A DNA stretch of 64,000 nucleotides from Rhodophyticola porphyridii. GTDB taxonomy: Bacteria > Pseudomonadota > Alphaproteobacteria > Rhodobacterales > Rhodobacteraceae. How positions within the stretch are numbered: the first letter of the stretch is position 1; each line of letters opens with the position of its first letter. The DNA is taken from contig NZ_RCNT01000008.1 in the NCBI RefSeq assembly GCF_003688285.1, forward strand, positions 62,001 through 126,000. The letters run 5' to 3'. Below are positions 35,955-44,013 of the stretch, one piece after another. The notes below the pieces were generated by a model. The model was not told the origin of the DNA. It saw only the letters and a list, made by a program, of their open reading frames with translations, and searched no databases. The translations under genes were made by a program, and so were the position numbers.

Positions 35955-36968
35955 CTAGTCTCCATCCAGCGCGTTGAACCCCGCGGCGATGCCCAGAGCG
36001 GGCCCAAGCTCGGACCGGAGAACGCCATTGGCGTCGCGTACGGCCTGTTGCAGAACCTCGACCCGCAAACGTCCGGCCGGCGTTTCGACACCGGCAAAGA
36101 CCGGATCGTCCAGCGCCTCGGCCCGGGTGATGGCGCGCTGAAAAGCACGGTCAAGCCGATCTCGGATCTCCGGGCGGGAGGCCGCCAGCCGGTGGGCCAG
36201 ATCGGCCTGACTGATCAGCGACATCTGTACATGGCGAAGCGAGCGCCCAGAGCGCCACGCCTCTGCCTGCCGCGGCCGGGGACGCTCGAACGTTCCCATG
36301 GGACGGCCGAGGCGCAGATCGGCAGTGAACTCCAGCCCCTCGGCCAGCGCGCCGAAAAGCGTACGCAGGGCCTCCTCGCGGCTTTGATAGGTGTCATTGC
36401 CGCCTGCATTGCGGATCAGGCCTTCATGGGTTTCCTGCCAATCGGTCAGAATGGCGCCGGCGGTTGCATGGGCATCGGCACTCGCCGCCCGGATCAGTGC
36501 ACAGCGATAGGCCGCGGGCTCAAGCGTACGTATCTCGGGGTCATAGAGAAGGAACTCCAGAGCGTAGAAACCCCGCGCCGCCACCGATACGGTTGCGTAG
36601 CTTTCGGCGGTTTCGATGACCGGGTCTTGGACCCGGACCAGATCGGAAAGGCTGCGGGGCGTGGCCCCGCGCGTGTCGGGCCAGAAGGCAAGAACGAAGC
36701 TGCGGTTGTCGGTCTCGGCGGGCCCGAAGCGCAAATGGCTGACGCGGATCCACGCATCGAACGCATCGCCATAGGCGGCGCGCAGAGCGTCGGAGGAAGG
36801 ATCGCAATCCCGTTCGGCCGCCGCAGCAAGATCGCCGGTTTCGGCCGCCAGAGCCTCGAACCCGGGCAGAATGTGATTGTCGAGAATGTCGTCGATCACG
36901 TCAGACGCGGGCTGGGCCGCCGACGCCAAGGGCAGAAACAGCGCCAGACAAAGAACAGCCAGCCGCAT
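35955..36968 (-). CDS. Imelysin family protein (second copy)
   Basis: A 337-residue exported or lipoprotein-like protein, signal peptide MRLAVLCLALFLPLASAAQPA. It keeps the imelysin fold pattern: NHILPGFEALAAETGDL at the start, AYGDAFDAWIRVSHLRFGP and GFYALEFLLYD. In the latter, the GxHxxE signature of the family reads G-F-Y-A-L-E, with tyrosine for histidine, so the proposed metal site is incomplete. The ATG overlaps the stop of the di-heme gene by one base (TGATG); a GTG one codon earlier is possible. Imelysin-like proteins are usually iron-regulated. Confidence 0.85.
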   Translation of the reverse strand: MRLAVLCLALFLPLASAAQPASDVIDDILDNHILPGFEALAAETGDLAAAAERDCDPSSDALRAAYGDAFDAWIRVSHLRFGPAETDNRSFVLAFWPDTRGATPRSLSDLVRVQDPVIETAESYATVSVAARGFYALEFLLYDPEIRTLEPAAYRCALIRAASADAHATAGAILTDWQETHEGLIRNAGGNDTYQSREEALRTLFGALAEGLEFTADLRLGRPMGTFERPRPRQAEAWRSGRSLRHVQMSLISQADLAHRLAASRPEIRDRLDRAFQRAITRAEALDDPVFAGVETPAGRLRVEVLQQAVRDANGVLRSELGPALGIAAGFNALDGD

Positions 36969-38521
36969 CACAGGCTCTCCAGGAAACGGATCAGGGCGGC
37001 CCGATCTTCGGGCGGCATTTCCACCACCTGATCGCGTGCCGATTGCGCCTCTCCGCCGTGCCAGAGGATGGCCTCCAACAGGTTTCGGGCGCGCCCGTCA
37101 TGCAGAAAATAGGTATGCCCGCTAACCGTCTCCGTCATGCCGATCCCCCAAAGCGGGGCGGTACGCCATTCCCGGCCATCGGCGCGTCCCTCAGGCCGGT
37201 TGTCAGCCAGCCCCTCGCCCATATCATGAAGCAGCAGATCGGTGTATGGCCAGATCAACTGAAAGCTCTGGGCCGTATCGCCCTGAAGCCGATGGGTGAC
37301 ATAGCTGGGCACGTGGCAGGCGACGCAACCTGATGTATTGAAAACCTCCTTGCCGCGCAGCACCTCCGGATCATCCACATCGCGGCGGGCGGGTACGGCG
37401 AGATTCTGACTGTAGAAAGTCACCAGATCCAGACCAACCCGATCGATCTCGACACCGTCCTGTTCGGGGTCGGCCCCGTCAAGCGCCTGCCGGCAATTGG
37501 TCTGCGCCGGCGTGCATTCCCCCCAGCCGTTGGGGTGGAGCGGGCTCGAAATCCCGATATCGCCCGCAAAGGCACCTGCGGATTGTTCCAGCACAGTGGG
37601 GTTGCCCGCCTTGTGACCGAACCGGCCCAGCATCGGCTGATCGTGGACAAGGGACCACACGACCTGCGGACGTCCGGAGATACCGTTGCCATCGGCATCT
37701 TCCGGATCGGCATGCGCCAGAATATCCTCGACCGGGATCGCTTCCAGTAGACCCAGCCCGATCATCTGCGGCGCGACGCGCGGCGACAGCATGGCCTCGG
37801 GATGCAAGGGGCCATAGCCAAGGTCTTCCGCGGTGTAGACCGGCGCGCGCAGGCGCGCCGTTTCGCCGCCGGACAGCTCGACAAGGGTTTCCTCGTATGC
37901 AATGCCGAGCGAATACTCCGCGGCATGGCCCGGCAGGCTGAAATCCTGCAACTGGGTGCCGTAATTCGGGTCGGCCTGCGTTGCGATATAGCCTGCGATT
38001 TCGTCCATCGGGCTACCGCCCGGGATCGAGATGCGCAGAAACATCGAGACCGCGCTGTCCTGCGGCCCCTCGGGCGGGTGTCCGCGACCGTCTTTCAGGT
38101 GACATCGCTGGCAAGACCGCGCGTTGTAAAGCGGCCCCAGACCATCGCTGGCGATGGTGGAGGCCGGTGGCGAGACCCAGAGCCGCCGGAAAAGCCCGTT
38201 GCCGACGCGGAAATCCAGCTCCTCTTCAAAGGAGAGATTGGCCGAGGGTTGCGAAAACGCATCCGCGTTGTTCCGCGCTCGAACCGTCGCGGCACCGCCG
38301 GAGTTTTGCTCGAAGGGTTGCGCGGCGCTGAAATCGTCGGTCAGGGCGGTCACGGCCGCGATCCGGGCGGCCTCCTCCTCGGTGCGGGGAACAATATCCA
38401 GATGGACATCGCGAAGCCCCGACCAGTCAGCCGGCGCAGGCGTCGCGGTCTGCGCCGCAATCAGCGCCGGCAGGGCAAAAGCAACGGCAACGGGAAGGCA
38501 GGCAAGAAAGACCTTATACAT
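36968..38521 (-). CDS. Di-heme oxidoreductase (DUF1111 / thiol-oxidoreductase-like cytochrome)
   Basis: A 517-residue exported c-type cytochrome. A signal peptide (FLACLPVAVAFALPALIAAQ) precedes two haem-binding motifs, CQRCH near residue 137 and CVACH near residue 400, each followed by peroxidase-like sequence; the segment LWGIGMTETVSGHTYFLHDGRARNLLEAILWHGGEA is characteristic of the family and resembles bacterial di-haem peroxidases. The ATG at 38521 has CAGGTG at a good distance; a GTG three codons before was rejected. It acts in the periplasm, probably as an electron-transfer partner for the imelysins, for example in iron oxidation; this is inference. Confidence 0.88.
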   Translation of the reverse strand: MYKVFLACLPVAVAFALPALIAAQTATPAPADWSGLRDVHLDIVPRTEEEAARIAAVTALTDDFSAAQPFEQNSGGAATVRARNNADAFSQPSANLSFEEELDFRVGNGLFRRLWVSPPASTIASDGLGPLYNARSCQRCHLKDGRGHPPEGPQDSAVSMFLRISIPGGSPMDEIAGYIATQADPNYGTQLQDFSLPGHAAEYSLGIAYEETLVELSGGETARLRAPVYTAEDLGYGPLHPEAMLSPRVAPQMIGLGLLEAIPVEDILAHADPEDADGNGISGRPQVVWSLVHDQPMLGRFGHKAGNPTVLEQSAGAFAGDIGISSPLHPNGWGECTPAQTNCRQALDGADPEQDGVEIDRVGLDLVTFYSQNLAVPARRDVDDPEVLRGKEVFNTSGCVACHVPSYVTHRLQGDTAQSFQLIWPYTDLLLHDMGEGLADNRPEGRADGREWRTAPLWGIGMTETVSGHTYFLHDGRARNLLEAILWHGGEAQSARDQVVEMPPEDRAALIRFLESL

Positions 38522-38538
38522 GAAATGCACCTGTTGCG

Positions 38539-38567
38539 GGCGGCGTGAGACGAGATCTCACGCCGCC
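38539..38567 (-). other. Intercistronic hairpin between the first imelysin and the di-heme gene
   Basis: GGCGGCGTGAGA (38539-38550) and TCTCACGCCGCC (38556-38567) form a perfect 12-bp stem with a five-base loop. No T-run follows on the transcribed strand. It probably stabilises the leading imelysin message or partly terminates transcription. Confidence 0.75.
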
Positions 38568-38577
38568 ACTCCCCATG

Positions 38578-39840
38578 TTACTCGAACACGGCAGAGGGAT
38601 TATCCAGACTGTCGGAGCCCTCGAAGGCGATCTGATCCAGATCGAGCGCTGCCACCAGCCGTTCAATGCTCTCGGTCTGAGCGATAAGCCCGTTCACCCC
38701 GCCCATGATCAGGGCCTCCCCGGCATCGTCTCCGCGTTCCAGCATCTGATCATAGGCGAACCCGGCCTCTGCCGCCGTCTTGATCCGGCCCAGCGCCCTC
38801 AGCGTATCAGAGAGGCGGGTGCGCATCTCACGGTCAAGCTCGGGGTCGACCGCTGCGGCCAGATCGGACAGGGACGGACCCGCCACAAGCGTACCGTCAA
38901 CACGGATATATTCGCCGAGATAGACATTCTGCATCCCGATCCCGTTGTAGAAATGGCTGTTATGGGTGTTGTCTGAGAAGCAATCATGCTCCTCTTCCGG
39001 ATCGTTCAGCATCAGGCCAAGACGCATACGTTCGCCCGCCAACTCGCCATAACTCAGGCTGCCCATCCCGGTCAGCATCGTCGCAAGTCCGCTTTGGGGG
39101 TCACCCAGCAGCTCTTCCCGCGCAGCGCCGCCTTCAGCCCATTGCGCGGCCATCCATTCAAGATCGCTGACAAGAAGATCGGTCGCAGCGATCAGATACG
39201 CGGCCCGACGATCGCAGTTGCCGCCGGTGCAGGCATCACCCGCCGCATAATCCGTCCAGGGCCTGTCGCCCGCGCCGGGCCCGTGCCCGTTCAGATCCTG
39301 GCCCCAAAGCAGGAATTCGACGGCGTGATAGCCGGTGGCCACATTCGCCTCCACCCCGTCGGCCTCGTGCAAGGTATCCTGCAGCAGCGCGGGTGTGATT
39401 TCGGCGGCATCCACATTTGTTCCGGACAGGGTGAAACTGGCATTCGCCACCACGTTCAGAGCCGCGAATTCGTTTTCATCCGTCGCGCCGCCATAAGCGC
39501 CATCCACATAGTCGATCAAACCTTCATCCAGCGGCCATGCATTCACACGGCCTTCCCAGTCGTCCACCATGGCATTGCCAAAGCGATAAACTTCGGTCTG
39601 CTGATAGGGCACGCGGGCGGCGATCCAGGCGGCGCGGGCGGCGGTCATATTCTGGGCCGACGGCTCGGCAACCAGCGCCGCGACCGCGTCTTGCAAGCGC
39701 TCCGCGGTGATCAGCGCGTCGGTGTATTTCGCCTGCGCCATGTCGGCATAGTGGCTGACCACATCACTTGCATCCTGCGCCTGGGCGACGGTTGCGAGCC
39801 CCGCCACCAAAGCCGTGCCGGTCAGAAGAAGTCGTTTCAT
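38578..39840 (-). CDS. Imelysin family protein (IrpA-like, first copy)
   Basis: A 420-residue periplasmic protein. Signal peptide RLLLTGTALVAGLATVAQAQ; then SHYADMAQAKYTDAL, the full GxHxxE signature in GYHAVEFLLWGQDLNGHGPG, and the IrpA-type CFSDNTHNSHFYNGIGMQNVYLGEY near residue 290. The length of about 420 matches iron-regulated protein A homologues. ATTCCCGATG precedes or overlaps a small upstream reading frame. It opens the operon imelysin-diheme-imelysin-DUF1513. Peptidase M75 is the historical family name, but catalytic function is doubtful; metal or haem-related binding is more often proposed. Confidence 0.9.
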   Translation of the reverse strand: MKRLLLTGTALVAGLATVAQAQDASDVVSHYADMAQAKYTDALITAERLQDAVAALVAEPSAQNMTAARAAWIAARVPYQQTEVYRFGNAMVDDWEGRVNAWPLDEGLIDYVDGAYGGATDENEFAALNVVANASFTLSGTNVDAAEITPALLQDTLHEADGVEANVATGYHAVEFLLWGQDLNGHGPGAGDRPWTDYAAGDACTGGNCDRRAAYLIAATDLLVSDLEWMAAQWAEGGAAREELLGDPQSGLATMLTGMGSLSYGELAGERMRLGLMLNDPEEEHDCFSDNTHNSHFYNGIGMQNVYLGEYIRVDGTLVAGPSLSDLAAAVDPELDREMRTRLSDTLRALGRIKTAAEAGFAYDQMLERGDDAGEALIMGGVNGLIAQTESIERLVAALDLDQIAFEGSDSLDNPSAVFE

Positions 39841-40070
39841 CGGGAATAATCCTTAGGGTTGCCGTCAGTATTTGAATGACTGAAATCCCGGATCGGACTG
39901 CTGCGCTCCAGCGCATCCAGCATCGGCTCCAACCCCGCTTCGCAACACCCGTCGAGGCAGAGTGCGGACCAGACGGTCTCCCCCCTGTCGGACGGATAAG
40001 GAGCGTGATCGCGTTGGAAGCGTTGGCGGCGGGACCACATGGCCAGTTCTCCGGGATCTATCCAGGGCAT
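39837..40070 (-). CDS. Possible small leader protein of the imelysin operon (hypothetical)
   Basis: A 77-codon reading frame whose TGA overlaps the imelysin ATG as ATGA, the coupling pattern used elsewhere in this window. It includes the cysteine cluster ALCLDGCCEAG. No Shine-Dalgarno precedes the ATG, and a longer overlapping frame exists in another phase (39865-40128). I do not recognise a family. It may be a translated leader, a small cofactor protein, or only chance. Confidence 0.3.
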   Translation of the reverse strand: MPWIDPGELAMWSRRQRFQRDHAPYPSDRGETVWSALCLDGCCEAGLEPMLDALERSSPIRDFSHSNTDGNPKDYSR

Positions 40071-40249
40071 GGCGATGGGCTTTGCCGCGAGTCGCGCAAA
40101 GGGTGACTAATTTCATCGGATAAATCAATCCCGAGTTTTTTAGTCGGAAACTATGCGGAGATCTTCGTGAGTGGCTGAAACGTTCGGTACAAGACGGTCA
40201 GGAGCCAATGAGCGACCAAACAGGAGTGAGGCCGTCGGGCCGGTCGGCA
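40071..40249. promoter_or_regulatory. Upstream region of the imelysin operon
   Basis: No gene seen. GACTAA (40105-40110) and TTAGTC (40140-40145) make a widely spaced inverted repeat bracketing an AT-richer segment; such a spacing could bind a dimeric or tetrameric iron regulator. I looked for a clean iron-rhodo box (TGA-N9-TCA) and found only a one-mismatch version at 40104. Confidence 0.3.
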
Positions 40250-40594
40250 TCAGAGCGCCGTATCCAGGGCGAGTTCCATTTCGTCCAGCAGCGTCTCGAT
40301 CCGCTGCCGGCAATCGGCCCAACCACCGGCATCGAGCGGCTTTGAGAGCCGCCCCTCGACATCCAGGGCAACCTTTCCAAGATCTTCAAAGCCCAGTGTC
40401 GGCGCCACGCCGGCGGTCTTATGGGCACGTCCGGCGATCTCGTCGATCAAGCGCTGCTGAAGGCCCTGTTCATCGATGGCCAGCATCAGCGTCTCTATCT
40501 CCAGACAACGATCGCCGAGACGTTCGAGAAACCGCTCCCGAACGCCGCCGACCACAGACGCGATCATTTCGGAATCGGCTGTCATGGATGACAT
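40250..40594 (-). CDS. Hpt (histidine phosphotransfer) domain protein
   Basis: A 114-residue four-helix protein. The phosphorylatable histidine lies in EIAGRAHKTAGVAPTLGF, matching the AHxxxGxxxxxG pattern of Hpt domains. It has no kinase or receiver domain of its own. The start at 40594 was chosen for its position just after the end of the response-regulator gene (22 bases); a start nine bases further down is possible. It should shuttle phosphate between a sensor kinase and receivers, and the two sensor kinases and two receivers encoded just upstream are natural partners. Confidence 0.82.
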   Translation of the reverse strand: MSSMTADSEMIASVVGGVRERFLERLGDRCLEIETLMLAIDEQGLQQRLIDEIAGRAHKTAGVAPTLGFEDLGKVALDVEGRLSKPLDAGGWADCRQRIETLLDEMELALDTAL

Positions 40595-40616
40595 GGGAAA
40601 GATCCGATCAGACGCG

Positions 40617-41570
40617 TCACCTGTCCATGCTCTGGCTGAACCCGGTGAAATGCCGCGCCGCCGAGCGGGCATTCAGGATCGCCTCGTCCAGAATCCGGGT
40701 CGGGGCGGCCATGTGGAGCGCCTTGCAGCCAACGGCAGGACCGACCGAAACCATCGGCAGATGGATATTCAACTCGTCATAGATATGACCGAATTCCGCG
40801 ATGCTGATGCGAAGGGTATCCCCGAGTTCGAAGGCATCAAGCGCCTCGACCCGCGACAGCAGGCAGACAAAATCGCCCTTGCCGGCATAGCTGATCATCC
40901 GGCTGCTTGTCTTCAGACAGTCGGAGATGCAGGTCGCCACATCAATCATCACTTCGCTGAAAATCGACGGGCCGGCCTCATCGAACAATTGCTGACCGTT
41001 CAGAACATGGAAGCCCACCGCCTTGGTCGACAAGGCCCGGAACACACCGAGTGTTTTCAGATAGTTTTCCAGCGCAAGATACTCGATCGTACCGGCCACG
41101 CGCCGCATAGGGATCTGATCGGCAAAGCGGTAAGACGGCGTGGCAAACACATCCGCGCCGCCATGGTTGATGGCGTGCTGCGTGCGGAGACGTTCGCGCA
41201 CAAGCGTGTGCAGAACACCCAACCGGGTGTTGATCTCGATCTCGTCGATCGGCTTTGTCAGGTAATCGGTCGCACCCGCGGCGAAGGCCTGATCGATATG
41301 GGCACGATCCGCCAGGATCGTGTTCATCACGATCGGCGTTTCTTCGTATTCCGGGATTGCCCTGATTTCCTCACACAGCTCGATCCCGTTCATTTCCGGC
41401 ATCTGAATATCCAGAATGAAGCAGTCGAACGGTACTTGTGTGTTCGACAACAGCTCCAACGCCTCGGCGCCAGAGGTGACAAAAGTCACGTTGGCGTAAC
41501 CCAGTCGCGTCAGTGTTGACTCGAACAGAGTCAGGAAATCGGGATCGTCATCAACGGCCAGGATCTTCAT
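40617..41570 (-). CDS. Response regulator with C-terminal degenerate GGDEF-like domain
   Basis: A 317-residue protein. Residues 1-120 are a receiver: ILAVDDDPDF acidic pocket, phospho-acceptor aspartate in CFILDIQMPEMNG and the conserved lysine in DYLTKPID. The C-terminal half, about 150-310, resembles a diguanylate cyclase core in outline (LKTSSRMISYAGKGDFVCLLSR and HLPMVSVGPAVGCK), but the GGDEF loop reads G-K-G-D-F, so it is unlikely to make c-di-GMP. A perfect CtrA-type box lies 49-64 bases before the ATG. It probably signals by protein contacts or binds GTP-like ligands. Followed closely by the Hpt gene. Confidence 0.8.
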   Translation of the reverse strand: MKILAVDDDPDFLTLFESTLTRLGYANVTFVTSGAEALELLSNTQVPFDCFILDIQMPEMNGIELCEEIRAIPEYEETPIVMNTILADRAHIDQAFAAGATDYLTKPIDEIEINTRLGVLHTLVRERLRTQHAINHGGADVFATPSYRFADQIPMRRVAGTIEYLALENYLKTLGVFRALSTKAVGFHVLNGQQLFDEAGPSIFSEVMIDVATCISDCLKTSSRMISYAGKGDFVCLLSRVEALDAFELGDTLRISIAEFGHIYDELNIHLPMVSVGPAVGCKALHMAAPTRILDEAILNARSAARHFTGFSQSMDR

Positions 41571-41618
41571 TCAATGCCTCAGCTTCTAGAGCGCGACACC
41601 GTTTTAGCGCCGCAAAAG

Positions 41619-41634
41619 TTAACCACTCATTAAC
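41619..41634. promoter_or_regulatory. CtrA-type binding box
   Basis: TTAA-CCACTCA-TTAAC matches the CtrA consensus TTAA-N7-TTAAC without mismatch. It lies 49 to 64 bases upstream of the degenerate-GGDEF response regulator start, a normal distance for direct control. CtrA is the alphaproteobacterial master regulator of cell cycle, motility and gene transfer agents. Confidence 0.75.
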
Positions 41635-41710
41635 TAAAAGCTAAATGTCGACAGTGGCATAAGTGGGGCGTGAATGTGGGAAATTGGGGGATTCAACCAA
41701 GGTTGGAAAT

Positions 41711-41744
41711 CGCCTGATCCCGGGATCGACCGCGGGATCAGGCG
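41711..41744 (-). terminator. Terminator hairpin of the receiver / sensor-kinase operon
   Basis: CGCCTGATCCCG (41711-41722) and CGGGATCAGGCG (41733-41744) form a perfect 12-bp stem with a ten-base loop. The stem includes the stop codon of the receiver gene. Only ATTT follows on the transcribed strand, so termination may be incomplete. Confidence 0.7.
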
Positions 41745-42127
41745 TCTTCCAGCAAGCTCCATGCCGCACGGATCTGCGACCCGAGCGACATAGGATCGAA
41801 CGGCTTGGTAATGACCGCGAGCGCACCGGTGTTGAGCAGATCCTGCGACAGGGAATCCTCGGCTTTCGCTGTCATGAAGATCGTCGGGATCTCTGGGCAA
41901 TCCGGCCGTCCCTTGATCTGCTCCCAAAGATCGGGACCGGTCATGCCCGGCATCATGATATCCAGCAGCAGGAGATCCGGAGCAAGGGATTCGATCTTTT
42001 CGAGAGCCGCCGAGCCATTGTTGAACTGGTGCACAGTGAAGCTGTCGACCATCTCAAGCGCCATCCGGGCGATTTCCAGAATGTCATCGTCATCGTCCAC
42101 ATGCAGGATCGTTTTCAGCTCAGTCAA
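41738..42127 (-). CDS. Single-domain response regulator
   Basis: A 129-residue CheY-like receiver. Acidic residues in ILHVDDDDDILEIARM, the phospho-acceptor aspartate in LLLLDIMMPGMTG, threonine in TIFMTAKAE and lysine in AVITKPFDP are all present. No output domain. The TTG start at 42127 follows AGGGAGAG by four bases and gives the usual short N-terminus; a GTG five codons upstream (42142) is the alternative and would overlap that ribosome site. It is 27-42 bases after the PAS sensor kinase, so kinase and receiver are a pair. Confidence 0.9.
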   Translation of the reverse strand: MTELKTILHVDDDDDILEIARMALEMVDSFTVHQFNNGSAALEKIESLAPDLLLLDIMMPGMTGPDLWEQIKGRPDCPEIPTIFMTAKAEDSLSQDLLNTGALAVITKPFDPMSLGSQIRAAWSLLEDA

Positions 42128-42169
42128 TGCTCTCTCCCTCACATCCGCGTCCGTCTTGACGCCTTATTG

Positions 42170-43873
42170 CTACGCCACCGCCGTATTGCGCGCGTCAACC
42201 GCTTCCGCTTCGATCAGCATGCCCGCCTCACCCGCATCAAGTTTGGTTAATTCAAAGTAGAATGTGGTGCCTTTGCCCAACCGTGTGTCGAAGGCAATCG
42301 TGCCGCCATGGCGTTGAACGATCTTCTTGCTGATCGTCAGGCCGAGCCCGGTTCCGGGCCGGGAATGCTCGCTGGTGCCTTCAACCTGGAAAAAGCTGTC
42401 GAAAAGTGTTTTGTGCGCGGATTCGGGAATACCCGGGCCATGGTCCGCAACACAGACCCGCCATGCATCGGACCGGTCCTCAATATAAAGATCCACATCG
42501 GCACCCGGGGGCGAGAATTTCGCCGCGTTTGACATCAGGTTGGACATCACCTGCATCAATCGAGATTGATCGCCGCAAACAAGGGCCGGTTTATCCATGG
42601 CGGCCACCGCGTATTGCACACCGAACTGTTCTCCGTATCCGGCATTGGCCTCCGCGGCTTCCTGCAGAAGGTCGCGCAGGTCCATCTGCTTGTTGACGAA
42701 GCTCATCTCGCCCGAGTCGATTTTCTCAAGCGCCAGAATATCGTTCACGATCTCCAGAAGACGGTCGCTGTTGCGGTGCGCTACCGAGATCATTCGGCGG
42801 ATATCGGGGCTGAGTTCCCCGACCGCACCGGACTCGATCAACCGCAAGGCGCCCTTGATGGATGTCAAAGGCGTCCGCAATTCGTGGCTGACCATCGAGA
42901 CCGAGTTCAGCTTCAGACTTTCGGCCTGCTTGCGCTCGGTTATGTCTCGGATAACGGAAATCAGGCTGGGTTTGCCATGCGGACCGGTATCGAAATGCGT
43001 AAGGATCTCGACCGGTCCCTGATCGTGCATAACCTCAATCGTCACCTCCTTTTCTTCGCCATTCAAAAGCGGTGCTAGGTAGCGCTCAAAAAGATCGTGA
43101 TCGAACTTGGTGAAAGTGTCGGACATCTTCTTGCCGTCAAGATCACCTTGCTGCCAGCCAAGACGCTTCCGGCAGTTCTTGTTCGCATAGATGATCTCGA
43201 AGCTGTCCGGGTCATACACGATCACACCGTCGGGAAGCCCTTCGATAACCGCGTTCCGGCCATCCGATGCGGCCTCCGCCCGGGCCTTGGTCAGATCCGT
43301 GCGGATCGAGATGCTGTCGACATGAACGCCCGACTTGTCGAAACGCGGGATGATCGTTGTCTGCACAATGACGATATTGCCGTTCTTGGCTTTGAGGTGT
43401 TGCTCCCCTTGCCAATAGCCAGCCTCCGATACAATGGCCCAGACATCGGAGTAAGTCGGCTCGTCCTCGTTGTCGCCATAAAGGATCGCGGGGCTCTGCC
43501 CGACAATTTCATCGATTTCATAACCGAAGGCCTTAACGAAGTTCTGATTGACCTCCTTGATGCGGCCATCCCTGCTGGCAACACTGACAATCGTGTGTTC
43601 ACTTAGCGCCTGGTCCCGCAGGCCGATCGCTTCGTCAAACGCCGCAGACATCGCGGAAGCAACTTTTGGATCGGTAATCTTCGCATAGGCGATGCTGATC
43701 ACCGTGATCAGCGCGACCAGTGCGGATGTGACCATGAACAGCAGTGTGAAGCGCTCAGGTCCCGCCTCCGTGATGGACGGAACCCAGTTGTGAAGGAGAA
43801 CCGTCAGACCCAGAGCGACAGCGGTATTGCTAACCACCAGCGCCATCAGGGAAATCTTGCGGATTCTCTTCAT
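42170..43873 (-). CDS. PAS-containing sensor histidine kinase
   Basis: A 567-residue membrane kinase. Two N-terminal helices (about 9-28 and 42-63) leave only a short external loop; two PAS domains follow (about 92-195 and 205-312), the first with NFVKAFGYEIDEIVGQSP. HisKA carries the phosphorylated histidine at position 330 in VSHELRTPLTSIKG; the ATPase domain shows the N box NLMSNAAKFS, G1 DHGPGIPES and G2 GTGLGLTISKKI. With no long periplasmic part, it probably senses internal redox, gas or ligand state through PAS. It is transcribed just before the single-domain receiver. Confidence 0.93.
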   Translation of the reverse strand: MKRIRKISLMALVVSNTAVALGLTVLLHNWVPSITEAGPERFTLLFMVTSALVALITVISIAYAKITDPKVASAMSAAFDEAIGLRDQALSEHTIVSVASRDGRIKEVNQNFVKAFGYEIDEIVGQSPAILYGDNEDEPTYSDVWAIVSEAGYWQGEQHLKAKNGNIVIVQTTIIPRFDKSGVHVDSISIRTDLTKARAEAASDGRNAVIEGLPDGVIVYDPDSFEIIYANKNCRKRLGWQQGDLDGKKMSDTFTKFDHDLFERYLAPLLNGEEKEVTIEVMHDQGPVEILTHFDTGPHGKPSLISVIRDITERKQAESLKLNSVSMVSHELRTPLTSIKGALRLIESGAVGELSPDIRRMISVAHRNSDRLLEIVNDILALEKIDSGEMSFVNKQMDLRDLLQEAAEANAGYGEQFGVQYAVAAMDKPALVCGDQSRLMQVMSNLMSNAAKFSPPGADVDLYIEDRSDAWRVCVADHGPGIPESAHKTLFDSFFQVEGTSEHSRPGTGLGLTISKKIVQRHGGTIAFDTRLGKGTTFYFELTKLDAGEAGMLIEAEAVDARNTAVA

Positions 43874-44013
43874 TCTTTGCCTCGGCGACCACTCATTTGG
43901 CAGCGACAGTTCAAGCGCCGGCCATTATTGTTTTCCTGCGAAAACTGACGCGAAATTCAGGCCTAAATAAGACACAATCGTCAACATAGCGGGCGATTAT
44001 CGGGCATTTATTG

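Noticed and set aside
40104-40118. An iron-rhodo box (TGA-N9-TCA) before the imelysin operon
   Set aside because: Only a one-mismatch version (TGA-N9-TCG) was found, on the opposite strand sense and far from the start codon.
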